In this document: positions 37,665 to 48,118 of the stretch, in pieces
Position numbering within the stretch: the stretch's first letter is position 1
How the letters are laid out: the number at the start of each line of letters is the position of its first letter
Assembly: GCF_030445035.2 (NCBI RefSeq)
Contig: NC_080696.1
Coordinates: 27,603,661-27,667,660 of the forward strand
DNA: 64,000 bases
Reading direction: 5' to 3'
DNA from: Dasypus novemcinctus
Lineage: Eukaryota; Chordata; Mammalia; Cingulata; Dasypodidae
Notes under the pieces: generated by a model
Database searches by the model: none
Told to the model about the DNA's origin: nothing
The model's input: the letters and a program-made list of their open reading frames with translations, nothing else
Program-made: the position numbers and the translations under genes

Positions 37665-38021
37665 ATCATTACAATTAAAAATTCCTTCAAGGTGATGGAA
37701 GAATAGATGGAACACAGGGTATCTGTAAGGCATTGGAATTGTTCTGAATGATATTGCAATGACAGATACAGACCATTACATATTTTGCCAAAACCTATAA
37801 AAGCATATTGTGCAAAATGTAAATGATAATGTAAACCACTGACCATGGTTAGTAGTAATACTTCAGTATTTGTTCATCAATCATAACAATTGTACCATAC
37901 TCATGTAAAATGTTATTAATAGGGGAACATGTACAGGGGTAGGGGATGGGGTATATGAGAATCCCCTATATTTGTTACGTGAATTTTCTGTAATCTAAAT
38001 CTTTTTTGAAAATAAAGTGAA
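37665..38021 (+). mobile_element. Old L1 3' terminal fragment
   Basis: Terminal L1 3' UTR: 'gaatgatattgcaatgacag', 'aaaatgtaaatgataatgta', then 'ggggatggggtatatg' and an A-rich tail at 38008-38030. Diverged from L1-A/B and similar to 60480-60681. Confidence 0.7.
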
Positions 38022-38149
38022 AAAAAAAAGGCACTTGGGGAACATACAGAAGAAATTGTCATGGTACATAAAAGATAAGAGATCTTACACTGATAAAAGG
38101 CAAAATACAAATTTTTTTAAAATTTATGTTTTTTATTATTTTTAAAATG

Positions 38150-39065
38150 TTTAATTATTTTTTAATTTAAATTTGGGGGGGCTTTGTTTTTGTAGAGGGT
38201 TTGGATTGCAGAAGGGTAGTAGCTGTGTCAGGATCACTGGTGGTGGAGGGATATGTGGAGAAGAGGGCACTTGGGGCATTCCTCTATGGAATATGTATGT
38301 GTTCAAGTGGTCATGGACTATTGTCTCAGTAGGTGAAGACCTACACAATAACCAAAAGGATATTGAATTCCCATCTGGGGAGTCTACTACATTCTCTAAT
38401 ATAGTGGCAAGAAGGGAGATATTAAATACAAATGAGTTTGTATGGCTAAGAGATTTCAAAGTGAGCCGGGAGGTTATTTCAGGGGTTATGCTAATGCATA
38501 TCTCAGGATGATCTCACTGATTGCTACAGTAAACAGAGCCTTAAGAGGGGGCCTCCTGAGGATTCTAGAGACATCTAGACACTATAGGCAGGGCAGACAA
38601 TTCCAGGAATTCAGCTTGCTCTCAGTGAGACTTATCTTGGAATATATGTTAACCTATGTCCCCAATACAATAGAGTTAGACTCATTTATAATTTCCCTAC
38701 ACATGCACTTTTGCCACTTTTATTTGAACCTACAATTAGCATTATGCCAATTAAATATATGTCCCAGAGACTTACATCTTCAAACTGTTCATTTGTTGGT
38801 TGAACCCTGAATCTCAGCAGAGTTGCAGTCAACACCTACTTTCCAGTTCATCAGGCTACCCAGGAAAATTAATAAAATGATGATGATGAACAACATCCAT
38901 TACAAAAATCGAGAGTACCTACATCTGCAAGTAAGACAGTTTCATCAATCTGCCCCATGGGATCTAAGCCCCCTCTCAGTCAGAAGCACAGTGGACATCA
39001 TCATCCCCAAATCCTCAAGATTGAGGAATGAACAGACATGGGAAAGGAATGCAACTATGGACTAA
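38150..39065 (+). mobile_element. Old L1 3' UTR, upstream part
   Basis: It contains 'gagtttgtatggctaagag' and 'ttatgctaatgcatatctc', matching the L1-A 3' UTR around 22480-22900 in order. In an intact L1 this part precedes the piece at 37665-38021, but here it follows it. Confidence 0.65.
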
Positions 39066-40165
39066 AGTAGACAATAGTAAACAAACTATGGTTCTGTTTA
39101 TGTTCTTTCACCAGAAGCCTGGTTTTATTCATTTAATGTGAATTTCTCCCTTGTAAAATGCTTCAAAATACTCACAGAAGGAGGGAGGCATATAATGCTG
39201 ACTTTCAGATCAGGACCTTTCTATTTCTCCCTCTTCCTGGAAACAGTTTTTCAGGACCACGCATTTGAGAAGGTAAGCTAAGTCAGGTCCTCTATACAAA
39301 GTTCAGCAGAAAGACTCCATTTGCTTCCTTTCCTGAATCACCCAGATATGTAATGCCTGCAGTGGCTGTAAATTTCCCCGAAATGATTTTCCCAAGAGAA
39401 CTGCTTTAACCAAAGACATCTAGGTGCCTTGTATGTAAAATATCCAAATTCTCTCAGAATCTGAAAAATAATGCAGCTATCCTCCTGGCTTTGGAAAGTT
39501 TGTTTTGGGGAGATGCTAATATTCCTATGTTTACTTCTACAGCAGGTCCAAAGAGAATATCTGTTGCTTTAACTCCAGAGACTTCGAAACAAACAATTAA
39601 TATTAAGTACTGTTTCCTGCTGTAATTCAGGTTTCTTTGGAAACATGAAGGAAAACCACTGTGGTTTAAGAAATATTTTAGATAAAACTTACATAGAGGT
39701 TTAGAAGTCTTCTCCCTGTGCTCCATGTCTTCCCATAGTTTCTGTAAATTGTTATTTAATAATCATAGCAGAAGTCATATTTTTAATTTACTCAAAAATA
39801 TTTCTTAAGTATCTTCCATGTTCCTGGCCTCTGCAAGGCGTAATCACACCCTTGGTACACTAAGCTAACGGGGACATTGAAAAGTCTGCCTTCAGGTCCC
39901 TCTGCTACTTAATTATCTTCTGCTAAGGGTTCCAGACACAAAGTATCTCTTCATGTACATCGAGGATAGGATGATAGATGTTGGAAATTTGATTTCTCAG
40001 TGTCCCCAGAAGAAGCTATATCTGGGGCTATAACAAGTATCCCTAGGTTTTCTTAATGTTATTGCCAACTTCCTAGATCCCTGATTAACATTCATATTTT
40101 CTACGACTCATAGCATTATCTCATCTTTTCTTTTGATTATCACATAGTTAACAATCTATATTTCA

Positions 40166-40734
40166 ACCAAGTTCTTGATTCTGTTTTCTCTCTTACCTTG
40201 ATATTTCCTTACCTCATGTTTTAATTATTTCACATTCAGGTTGTTCACTAGCCTTCAATTTGTTCTTCCTGCCTATAGACTGGTCCTCATATCTGTCCAT
40301 CATACTGCCACTGAAATAACTGTTTACAAAAGAAATCAACTTACTTTTATATATTGGCTTGATTATATGTAAATACTTCTGGAAGGATATATTGGGAGAT
40401 TTGCATATGACTGAGAGAAAGGGAGAGAAAGTCATTGCATTACTTACTCTAAAAATTAATTAAATAAGTGTAAACTCAATTCAAATTAATAAGTGAAAGC
40501 TATCATAAACAAATCATTCCCTGGTATGTAAATGTGAATGAATCCAAGTTAAAAAAATGGACGTTTCAGTTCCTAAAAATGGTATCAAATACTTCCCTAC
40601 CATCCTCACTCATCTCCTCTTTTCTGTAAAATATTAGGTTCAAAATATCAAGAAAAATTCTATATAATTATATAATATAACATGACAAGTACTAAACCAC
40701 ACTGGTTAGCCTAAACAACAAGCATCCATTGTCT
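40166..40734. other. Intergenic in the spacer of the inverted duplication
   Basis: AT-rich; nothing recognised. Confidence 0.35.
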
Positions 40735-41200
40735 TATAATGTAATGGATTGAATTCTGTGCGTTTGGTCTGTGTCCACATTCTAATGGATGTGGATTCAT
40801 TGTAAAGAAAATCTCTTCAAGATGAACTTCAGTAAAGTTGTGGCTCAACTGAACCAGGTTGGACTTTAACCAAAATTACTGTAGTCCTTTATAAGCATAA
40901 ATGAAATTCAAACAAAACTTGATAAAGCCAGAGGAAACAGTCAGAAGCTGGATGTCAACAGAACATGGAAGGGAAAGAAAACACTGCCATGAGCATTGTC
41001 ATGTGACAGAAAAGCTAAGAACCCACATTCCCTGGCAGTCAGTCACAGAAGACCACAGTCTTTTTAGAGAAAGGATCTCCTAGCTGATGCCTCAGTTTTG
41101 GTCTTTGTCTAGCCTCAAAACTGTGAGCCAATAAGTTTCCTTTGTTTAAGCAAACCCCTTGTGTGGTATTTGTTTTAGCAACTAGGAAATTAAAACATGT
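40735..41200 (+). mobile_element. MaLR-like LTR
   Basis: Starts near 'gtaatggattgaattctgtg' and ends 'tgtggtatttgttttagcaa', with 'ctgtgagccaataagtttcc' about 90 bp before the end, an LTR-type layout. The exact family is unknown. Confidence 0.5.
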
Positions 41201-41204
41201 TTTT

Positions 41205-41590
41205 TTGTAGACTGTAAATTCAACATCAAGGCATCAACAGGCCATACTTTTTCCCTGGAGTTTTTGGGCTCATCCTCCATCAATTGATGATCTCTCTCTC
41301 TGGCTTCTCCTAGTTTCTTCCGATTTCTCTTATCTGAATTTATTCCACTTATAAGACTTCCACTCATAAGGAATTATGAGTGGATTAAGGCCCATCCTTA
41401 TAAAGTTTGGCCATGCTTAAAGAGGATCATTGAAAATACTATAAATAAATGAGTCCACACCCTGACATACCTGAAAATATTCAAAGATACTATTTATAAA
41501 ACCTCAGGAATGCATAATATGACTTGAATATGCCTTAAGTGGGGTACATAATTCAATTCTCAAGTCTATGTATCAGTCCATTTGTGCAAT
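41205..41590 (-). mobile_element. Second MaLR-like LTR, opposite strand
   Basis: On the minus strand the block opens near 'gaattgaattatgtacccca' and continues through 'ccttaatccactcataatt' and 'gaagtcttataagtgg', the usual order of MaLR-type LTRs. It abuts the plus-strand LTR at 40735-41200. Confidence 0.5.
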
Positions 41591-42971
41591 GTCTCATCAG
41601 CTTTGGTGACTTGATCCATCAAAACCTGCTGTGATGTGTACCATTGCAGGAAACCTTTTGTAATTCCTCTGGAACAAGTTCAAATTTTTGATAGCCATGA
41701 TTTCTGTTCATCATCCATTCTTTAATTATTTATCAAACCACAGTGTTGTACTTATCTGTTTATATTATTTTCTGTTCAAGCATTTTGTCATGTTTCAATA
41801 TGATACTAATACTTTCCTAGCAGTTTGCAAGATACATTTAAAAACATTAATTCCTAAGGAATATATTTGAAAAATATCACAGTTTGGTATATGTTATTTC
41901 ATGTTTTCTATTAGGCATCCTTCTTTATGTGCAGTTTACTTTTTTTGTATTCATATTCAATTTTTTAAAGAAATTATACAATAATAGCTGTGAACATAAA
42001 AATCTTGCTCTATTTTTCATTTTATTTTGAAAATATTTCCTTAAAAATATAAAGCTTAATATAGTAATTGTATTGAATTTAATGTGATTTTATGTTTGCT
42101 GAAAGAATGATTGTTACAAAATAATTGTCTAACTCTTTTTCCCAAATTGTACAATGATTTCCACAACACTATTTATTGAGAATTCTTTCTTAATCTATTA
42201 TTTTATGACATATCTGCTGATATATATAAATTCCTTAAATAAACTATGTTCTTAGCATTTCTCTCTCCTCCAGGTCCTTGATTATATCATACAGCACCCA
42301 CTTCATTTCCTTTAATAAATATAAAAGATAAATATTTTCTAATGATATTTAGCAATTAATATACAAAATATACTACAGCAAAACCATGACCTATAGTGGT
42401 ATTATGAACAATAAAATATATTTTCTTTCTTCCATTAGTCATTGACCTAATGTTAAATGAACAGAACTATCCTGTGCCTCTAGATGGGTGCAATAGTTGT
42501 CGGTGTGAGGAGGGTATTTATGAACTAGAAATGCATTTACCATCACCTTGAATGGGCAAATTTGATTGACTAGTTACTTGTAAATTTTTTTCCATAAGAG
42601 TTCATCCTATTTAACATTCACATTCCAAGGAATCAATTAATTCATCCATATCAGCATTTGTTCACCTTAGACTAAAAATTTGCTTTTGAAAAAAAAATCA
42701 GCAAACTGATGTTCAGAATTCCAAAATTAACTTAAATCTTCAATACAAAATTTGTTTAAGAACTGAGTAAACAGTATTCAGGGTTAAAATATTTCATATT
42801 CTGAAGTTTGAATCAAGTTTGAAATCTGACCTCTACCAATTGTTTACTTCTTTTGGAATCACTTTAATGCTATTAGTATTATAATTGGAATCATGTTTAC
42901 AAATGTAGTGATTAGAGGTAGTTCATGATATTACAGGCCTGGAGCAAACGACACTTTATACTCCTAAAGTA
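41591..42971. other. Intergenic, no gene recognised
   Basis: Strongly AT-rich; nothing supported. Confidence 0.35.
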
Positions 42972-43304
42972 CAGGCATACCTCACTTCATTGCACTCTGC
43001 TTTATTGTGCTTTGCAAATATTGTTTGTTTTTATAAGTTGAAGGTTTGTGACAACCTCACCTTGAGCAAGTCTATATGAGCCATTTTGCCCACAGCATGT
43101 TCTCACTTCATGTCTTTCTATCATATTTTAATTAAGATATGTACATAGCATTTTAGATATAATGCTATTGCACACTTAATAGACAATAGTGTAAACATAG
43201 TTTTATATGCACAAGGAAATAAAATTTCACATAACTTGCTTTATTGCAAATGCTTCATGATAACAGTCTGAAACCAAATCTTCAATATCTCGATGGTATG
43301 CTTG
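42972..43304 (+). mobile_element. Tigger1-type MITE (internally deleted mariner)
   Basis: 333 bp with inverted ends: CAGGCATACCTC at the left and the complement of CAAGCATACCATC at the right. The left part carries 'gttgaaggtttgtgacaacc' and 'gagcaagtctat'; the right part carries 'ataatgctattgcacactta'. These are the two ends of Tigger1 with the whole transposase region deleted. A TA precedes the left end. Confidence 0.85.
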
Positions 43305-43804
43305 CAACATCATTATCATATTTTAAGGGTTTTTCCTATTTGTTTACTTTTGTTCAATAATGAATAATATTTAGATGAGAAATATACAAAACAAAGAAGA
43401 ACAACAACAAAACAACAAAACTATAGGTTCTACTACAAGTTGTTTCTGTATCACTACCTACAATTTTGGACAAATCCATAAAACCCTAGTGGTCACAATT
43501 TCATCAATGACACTTATTTTGAAAGACACAACACTGGAAAGAATAAATCTCAATTAGTCCTTAAAATACCCATAAGTATTATAATTAGACTGATGGAGAC
43601 ACTGTGTCTCGGTCCCAGTGTCATCACATTAGCATTCAATGTTCACCCTTATTTAGGTCTTTTACTATTTCATAGTTAAACTCTTATAAAAGTCAACATT
43701 GTTTAACATACCCAAAATAATTAAACTTTTATAATTAAACTATAATAAAATAATACTTTTATTCTCAATTTTAAAATAGATCCAATGCAGAGATTTTATT
43801 ATAG
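43305..43804. other. Intergenic, no gene recognised
   Basis: AT-rich; nothing supported. Confidence 0.3.
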
Positions 43805-43813
43805 ATGAAAATA

Positions 43814-44746
43814 TACCTTGAAGTCAATGAAAAGGTGAAAGATTTATGTGATCTGAAGAGAAACCAGTTGACTCTGAAGTTCAATGCCTTGTCAGTGGGC
43901 CCAAATTTGGAATTTGTCTTCCTGAGTGAGTTGGAGTGGAACTCAGATGTGACCTTTCTATACATAACTCTTCTGTCACCTTTACTGAACCTGTGGTTGG
44001 CGCTATGGTTGATGTATACCCAGGAGACTTGAATCTCTGGATTGGCCATGTGCCAGCTGGGCCCTGAGCCTGAGCAGAGTTACAATTCCTACTCTCCAGT
44101 TCGTTGGACTTGTCCAGGTCAGCTAACAAGGTGAAGATGGTCAACCCCACACCATGGAAGCGAGAGTGCCTACAACTCCAAGCAAGAGAATCATATCCAT
44201 CAACTATGTGGGTCTAAGGCACATCTCCATATAGTGGTGAAATGGACATCACCATCCCAGGGTCCACAGGATGGAGCAATAAAATATGGATTAGAGTGGA
44301 CTTACTGGTATTCTACTATAGAACTATTGTGACTAGCAATGGAAGAAATTGTAACATTGGTATGGAGATAGTGGGCATGGTAGTTGCTGAGGGCAGGGAG
44401 ACTGAAGAAGAGATGTGATGTGGGGGCATTTTGGGAACTTGGAGTTGTCCTAAATGATATTGCAGGGACAGATGCTGAACATTATATATCCTGCCATAAC
44501 CCTCTGAATGTACTGGGGGAGAGTGAAAACTACAATGTAAACTATAATCTATGCAGTGCAGCAGTGCTCCAAAATGTATTTACCAAATGCAATAAATGTC
44601 CCACAATGATGAAAGAAGTTGTTGATGTGGGAGGAGTGGGTGTGGGGTGGGGTGTGGGGTATGTGGGAATCTTTCATAATTTTAATATAACTTTTTTGTG
44701 ATCTATGTATCTTCAAAAATAAAATAAAAACTAAAAAAATAACAAA
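43814..44746 (+). mobile_element. 5'-truncated L1 3' end
   Basis: L1 3' UTR in sense, the same sub-type as 11225-11957, ending in a long A-rich tail. ATGAAAATA at 43805-43813 recurs at 44747-44755 and may be its target-site duplication, though short and low in complexity. It sits at the inner edge of the right arm of the inverted duplication. Confidence 0.72.
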
Positions 44747-45717
44747 ATGAAAATAAATGAAAAATGGGATGTGAAAATGCTGTGAATAGTAAACAATCTA
44801 TATGTTTATCAGGGATCTAGATTCTTTGCAATAACATTAGAAACCCTTATAATACTGACTCTAGTCCAAGATGTAGCTTCTTCTCTGAGCTAAATTATTC
44901 TCTGAGAAAAATTCTTAATGTGGGCTGTCAGATTCTGAACTTACAAGAAGAGATACTTTGTGCCTAACACCCTTGGCAGAAGATAACAAAGTAGCAGAGG
45001 GACCTGAAGGCTGGCTCTTCCCACTTCCCCATTTTGGTTAGTGTCACCAAGGACTGGTTATGACTTTTAGAGGCAATGAGCAAGAATAATCGAGAAATGT
45101 TTTTGAGTAAATTAAAATACGACTTCTGCTATGATTCATTATTATACAATAAATATTTGAGTTAATAGGAAGATCACAGAGCATGAGGAAAGGCCTTTAA
45201 AACTTTATCTAAGTGTCATATAAAATGTATCTAAAACATTCATCTTCCTTCAGGGTTTCAAAAAACTCTAATCATAGTAGAAAACAGTAGTTAATATTAA
45301 TTGCTTACTTTGAGAGGTTGACATAAAGGCAACAGATTTTCTCTAAGGTCCTGGTGCCATAGGTTGTGGAAGTTAATCTAAGAGTCTTAGAATATCCCCC
45401 AAATAAGCTTTCCAGCACCTGGAGACAGATTGCCTTACATTTGCAGATTCTGAAATAATATGGATAGTCTTTTTACATGTAGTTATCTAGAACATGTCTG
45501 TGGTTCAAGCAATTCTTCAAGAAAAATCAATTTGGGAAAATTTCCAACCTCTGCAGGCATTATAAACCAGGGTATTTAGGGAAAGAGAAGTAGATGCTTT
45601 CCATGGAAATGTCTATAGAAGACTGTGTAACTTGGCTGCTCAAATATATGTTCTAAAACACTGTTTCCTGGGGAGTGAGCAATATAGAAAACCCCTAACA
45701 TGAACATTTTCAGTAAT

Positions 45718-45723
45718 CTATGT
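45718..45723 (+). repeat. Target-site duplication of solo LTR, left
   Basis: CTATGT here and ATATGT at 46079-46084 (5 of 6 match). Confidence 0.55.
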
Positions 45724-46078
45724 TGACGGGCTTCTTGCGCCCAAAGGGGTCGGGCGCCAGCGGGGGTTAACGGAGGGGCTGGCACGGCCGACGATGGTGC
45801 TCTAAGACCCAGGCGAGGAGGGGGCCAGAGCGGGGCTTCTAAGGCGTGGAAGGACGCGCGGTAAGGAGAGACCACGGAGACAGTCTGGAGTGCAGAGCAA
45901 GTCTAATTTATTAAGGAAGTGCAGGGGTTTATATAGAGAATGAGGAGGGCGGGGTAGAGCAGGAAGAGTGAGGACTACAGGACGGCTGGGGATTGGCAGA
46001 AGCTTGTGGGCGGACTTGTGGTCTTGTGCCGTTAGCTGTTACTAGGGAAGTGGGCAGATTTTAGGTTAGGATACAACA
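45724..46078 (-). mobile_element. Solo ERV LTR, class II-like
   Basis: 355 bp, TG to CA, GC-rich inside AT-rich DNA. On the minus strand it has a TATA box (complement of 45927-45935) and AATAAA (complement of 45907-45912) close together, as in the LTR at 6527-7041, with which it shares stretches such as 'aaggcgtggaaggacgcgcgg' in diverged form. A 6-bp imperfect duplication flanks it. The other arm of the inverted duplication shows the site without it. Confidence 0.8.
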
Positions 46079-46439
46079 ATATGTCTCCCTAATTCTGTGA
46101 AGTTTTGAACAAATTTATAAGGGAAAACTGTCAGGTATTAAATTAAATGCACATGAAATGAATTCATGAGACTTCTGGAGAAAACAAACAAACCAAAAAC
46201 TAAATTTTAGAGCATGCAAAAAATATTAAGAAAAAAAGAAAAAAATAACTGAGAAAAAATTTTAAGGAAGAGGATGTTAGACATCACATATCCTGGATTA
46301 AAGATGTTTTTTTTTAAAAAAATTCACACACTTGACATAATTTGGGAAAAAAGAAACCATGATATTAAATCTGCCCATAGCTGTAAATTGAAATTAGAGT
46401 GCAGAAATGTTAAAATCTACCAGAACCAAGGAAATATGG

Positions 46440-46658
46440 GAGTCTTTCTTACCAAAGGGTGAATATAAACCCTCCCAATTCAAGAGGTTATTTGGCCATA
46501 TCTGGAGGCATTTTTGATTGTCAGGGCTGGGCAGGGTGCTGCTACTGGAATCTAGTGGGTACAGGACAGGGACATTGTACATGATATAATACAAAGATGG
46601 CTCCCCGCAAAAATATCAATAAAACAAAAATCAATTGTGCTGAGTTTGAGAAATCCAG
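46440..46658 (+). mobile_element. MER20, full length (right arm)
   Basis: 219 bp, the usual MER20 length: 'tatctggaggcatttttgat', 'ggaatctagtgggtac', 'gtgctgagtttgagaaatcc'. It is the partner of the half copy at 37549-37664, in the orientation expected of an inverted duplication. Confidence 0.75.
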
Positions 46659-46716
46659 AAATAAGATACTAAAAATGACTTTATAATAGTGATATTTGCC
46701 TATAAAAGACTGTCTT

Positions 46717-46728
46717 CTGATTTGTTCT
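46717..46728 (+). repeat. Target-site duplication of DAS SINE, left
   Basis: CTGATTTGTTCT, exact match at 47151-47162. Confidence 0.85.
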
Positions 46729-47150
46729 CTTTTTTAAAGATTTGTTTATTTATTTATTTATTTTATTTCTCTCCCCTTTTTCCCCCCCAGTTGTCTGCTC
46801 TCTGTGTCCATTCACTGTGTGTTCTTTTGTGATTGCTTCTATCCTTGTCAGTGGCACCAGTAATCTGTGTTTCTTTTTGTTGCATGATCTTGTTGTGTCA
46901 GCTCTCTGCGTGTGCAGTGCCATTCTTGGGCAGGCTGCACTTTCTTTCACACTGGGCTGCTCTCCTTACAGGGCACACTCCTTGTGCGTGGTGATAACCT
47001 ATGTGGGGGACACCCCTGAACAGAACTCCTTGTGTGCATCAGCACTGTGCATGTGCCAGCTCCACATGAGTCAAGGAGGCCTGGGGATTGAGCTGTGGAC
47101 CTCCCATGTGGTAGGTGGATGCCCCATCCATTTGGCCAAGTCTGCTTCCC
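46729..47150 (-). mobile_element. DAS-type long SINE
   Basis: Same layout as 26566-26927: an A-tail complement with (ttta) repeats at the left, 'gtctgctctctgtgtccatt', a body with 'ctccttgtgtgcatcag', and the tRNA-like head at the right. The flanking 12-bp duplication is exact. More diverged in its body than the 26566 copy. Confidence 0.87.
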
Positions 47151-47424
47151 CTGATTTGTTCTTAAATCCTTGGATACCTTAAGAGCAGGAGCATTGAGAG
47201 TCCTCATCTTTGCATGTGACCTCAGGTCTTCCAAGTTGGAACATCTAGAACCTATCTCTTTGGTTTCAGAACTAGAGATGACCTTACCAGAAGGGATAGT
47301 CTAGTGGGAGATCTTCATTCTAGGGAATCTGACTAAGGGGATTCATGGCATGTGGAATTTATAGCATTAACATGAGGAAATTCCCCATCTTTAGAGAGGG
47401 TGATGCTGAGATTCCCGGTTGTGC

Positions 47425-47615
47425 TGGTTTGCCAGATTTAGCAAATAAAAATATAAGATTCCCAATTTAATTTGAAATTCATGTAAATAATGAAAACAAT
47501 TTTAAATATGAATGTATTACAGATAGTAGTTTTGACATACTTACACACAAAAAAATTTATTATCCATCTGAAAATCAAATTTAATTGGTTGTCCAATATT
47601 TTACTTGACTAATTT
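47425..47615. mobile_element. Palindromic DNA-transposon MITE
   Basis: The left half ('tagcaaataaaaatataag', 'cccaatttaatttgaaatt') is the diverged reverse complement of the right half ('aaaatcaaatttaattgg', 'ccaatattttact'). Family unsure (MER53/MER58-like). Confidence 0.5.
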
Positions 47616-48105
47616 AAGCTGGGCAGTGATACGCAAAGTCACATCATACTTTCTGTATTAAAAACTCCTTTATCACAAATGTGTGTAAAGTGTGGTAACA
47701 CACCATAAGATTATTTTATTATTTTAAACAAATAATAAAGGTACACAATGCATATTCTAGATTCCTTGAAGGGAGAGAAGATTGTGGAGCCTGGGAATGT
47801 TATATAGCTCTGTCAAATTTTAATACTTTTCTGCATACTTAATTCTGAATGGGGATATTTCTCTAAATTCCATTCCCCTATGATTCATCTTTACACAGCT
47901 CTTTATATCCTCTCTGTGACTCTAAACAATTTCACTGAACTAATTTCCAAGTTTTTATACTCTAATGTTTACCATATATTTGATTACAATAATTAGCACA
48001 ATGAAGCATTTTCCAATGGGATCTCTAAAAATGAAGATTTTAGTATTTTTTTATAGCTCTGACATTCATATAATTTAATGCAAAAATCTCATCTGACTGC
48101 ACTTA
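47616..48105. other. Intergenic, no gene recognised
   Basis: AT-rich; nothing supported. Confidence 0.3.
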
Positions 48106-48118
48106 CAGATTACAGCTT
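48106..48118 (+). repeat. Target-site duplication of L1-B, left
   Basis: CAGATTACAGCTT, exact match at 57860-57872. Confidence 0.9.

Larger units (their letters stand above)
37345..40165 (+). repeat. Left arm of an old inverted duplication
   Basis: Compared with the reverse complement of 44756-47290, matching blocks occur in consistent order: 37390-37500 with 46690-47260, a MER20 at 37549-37664 with 46440-46658, 39065-39300 with 45600-46200, 39300-39720 with 45180-45600, and 39750-40130 with 44790-45165. The arm is interrupted by L1 3' UTR pieces (37665-39065). It is diverged by eye, so the duplication is old. No gene is in it. Confidence 0.72.
44756..47290 (-). repeat. Right arm of an old inverted duplication
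   Basis: Reverse-complement partner of 37345-40165. It keeps a full MER20 and has gained two insertions absent from the left arm: a solo LTR (45724-46078) and a DAS SINE (46729-47150). The sequence either side of each insertion joins to match the left arm. No gene is in it. Confidence 0.72.
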
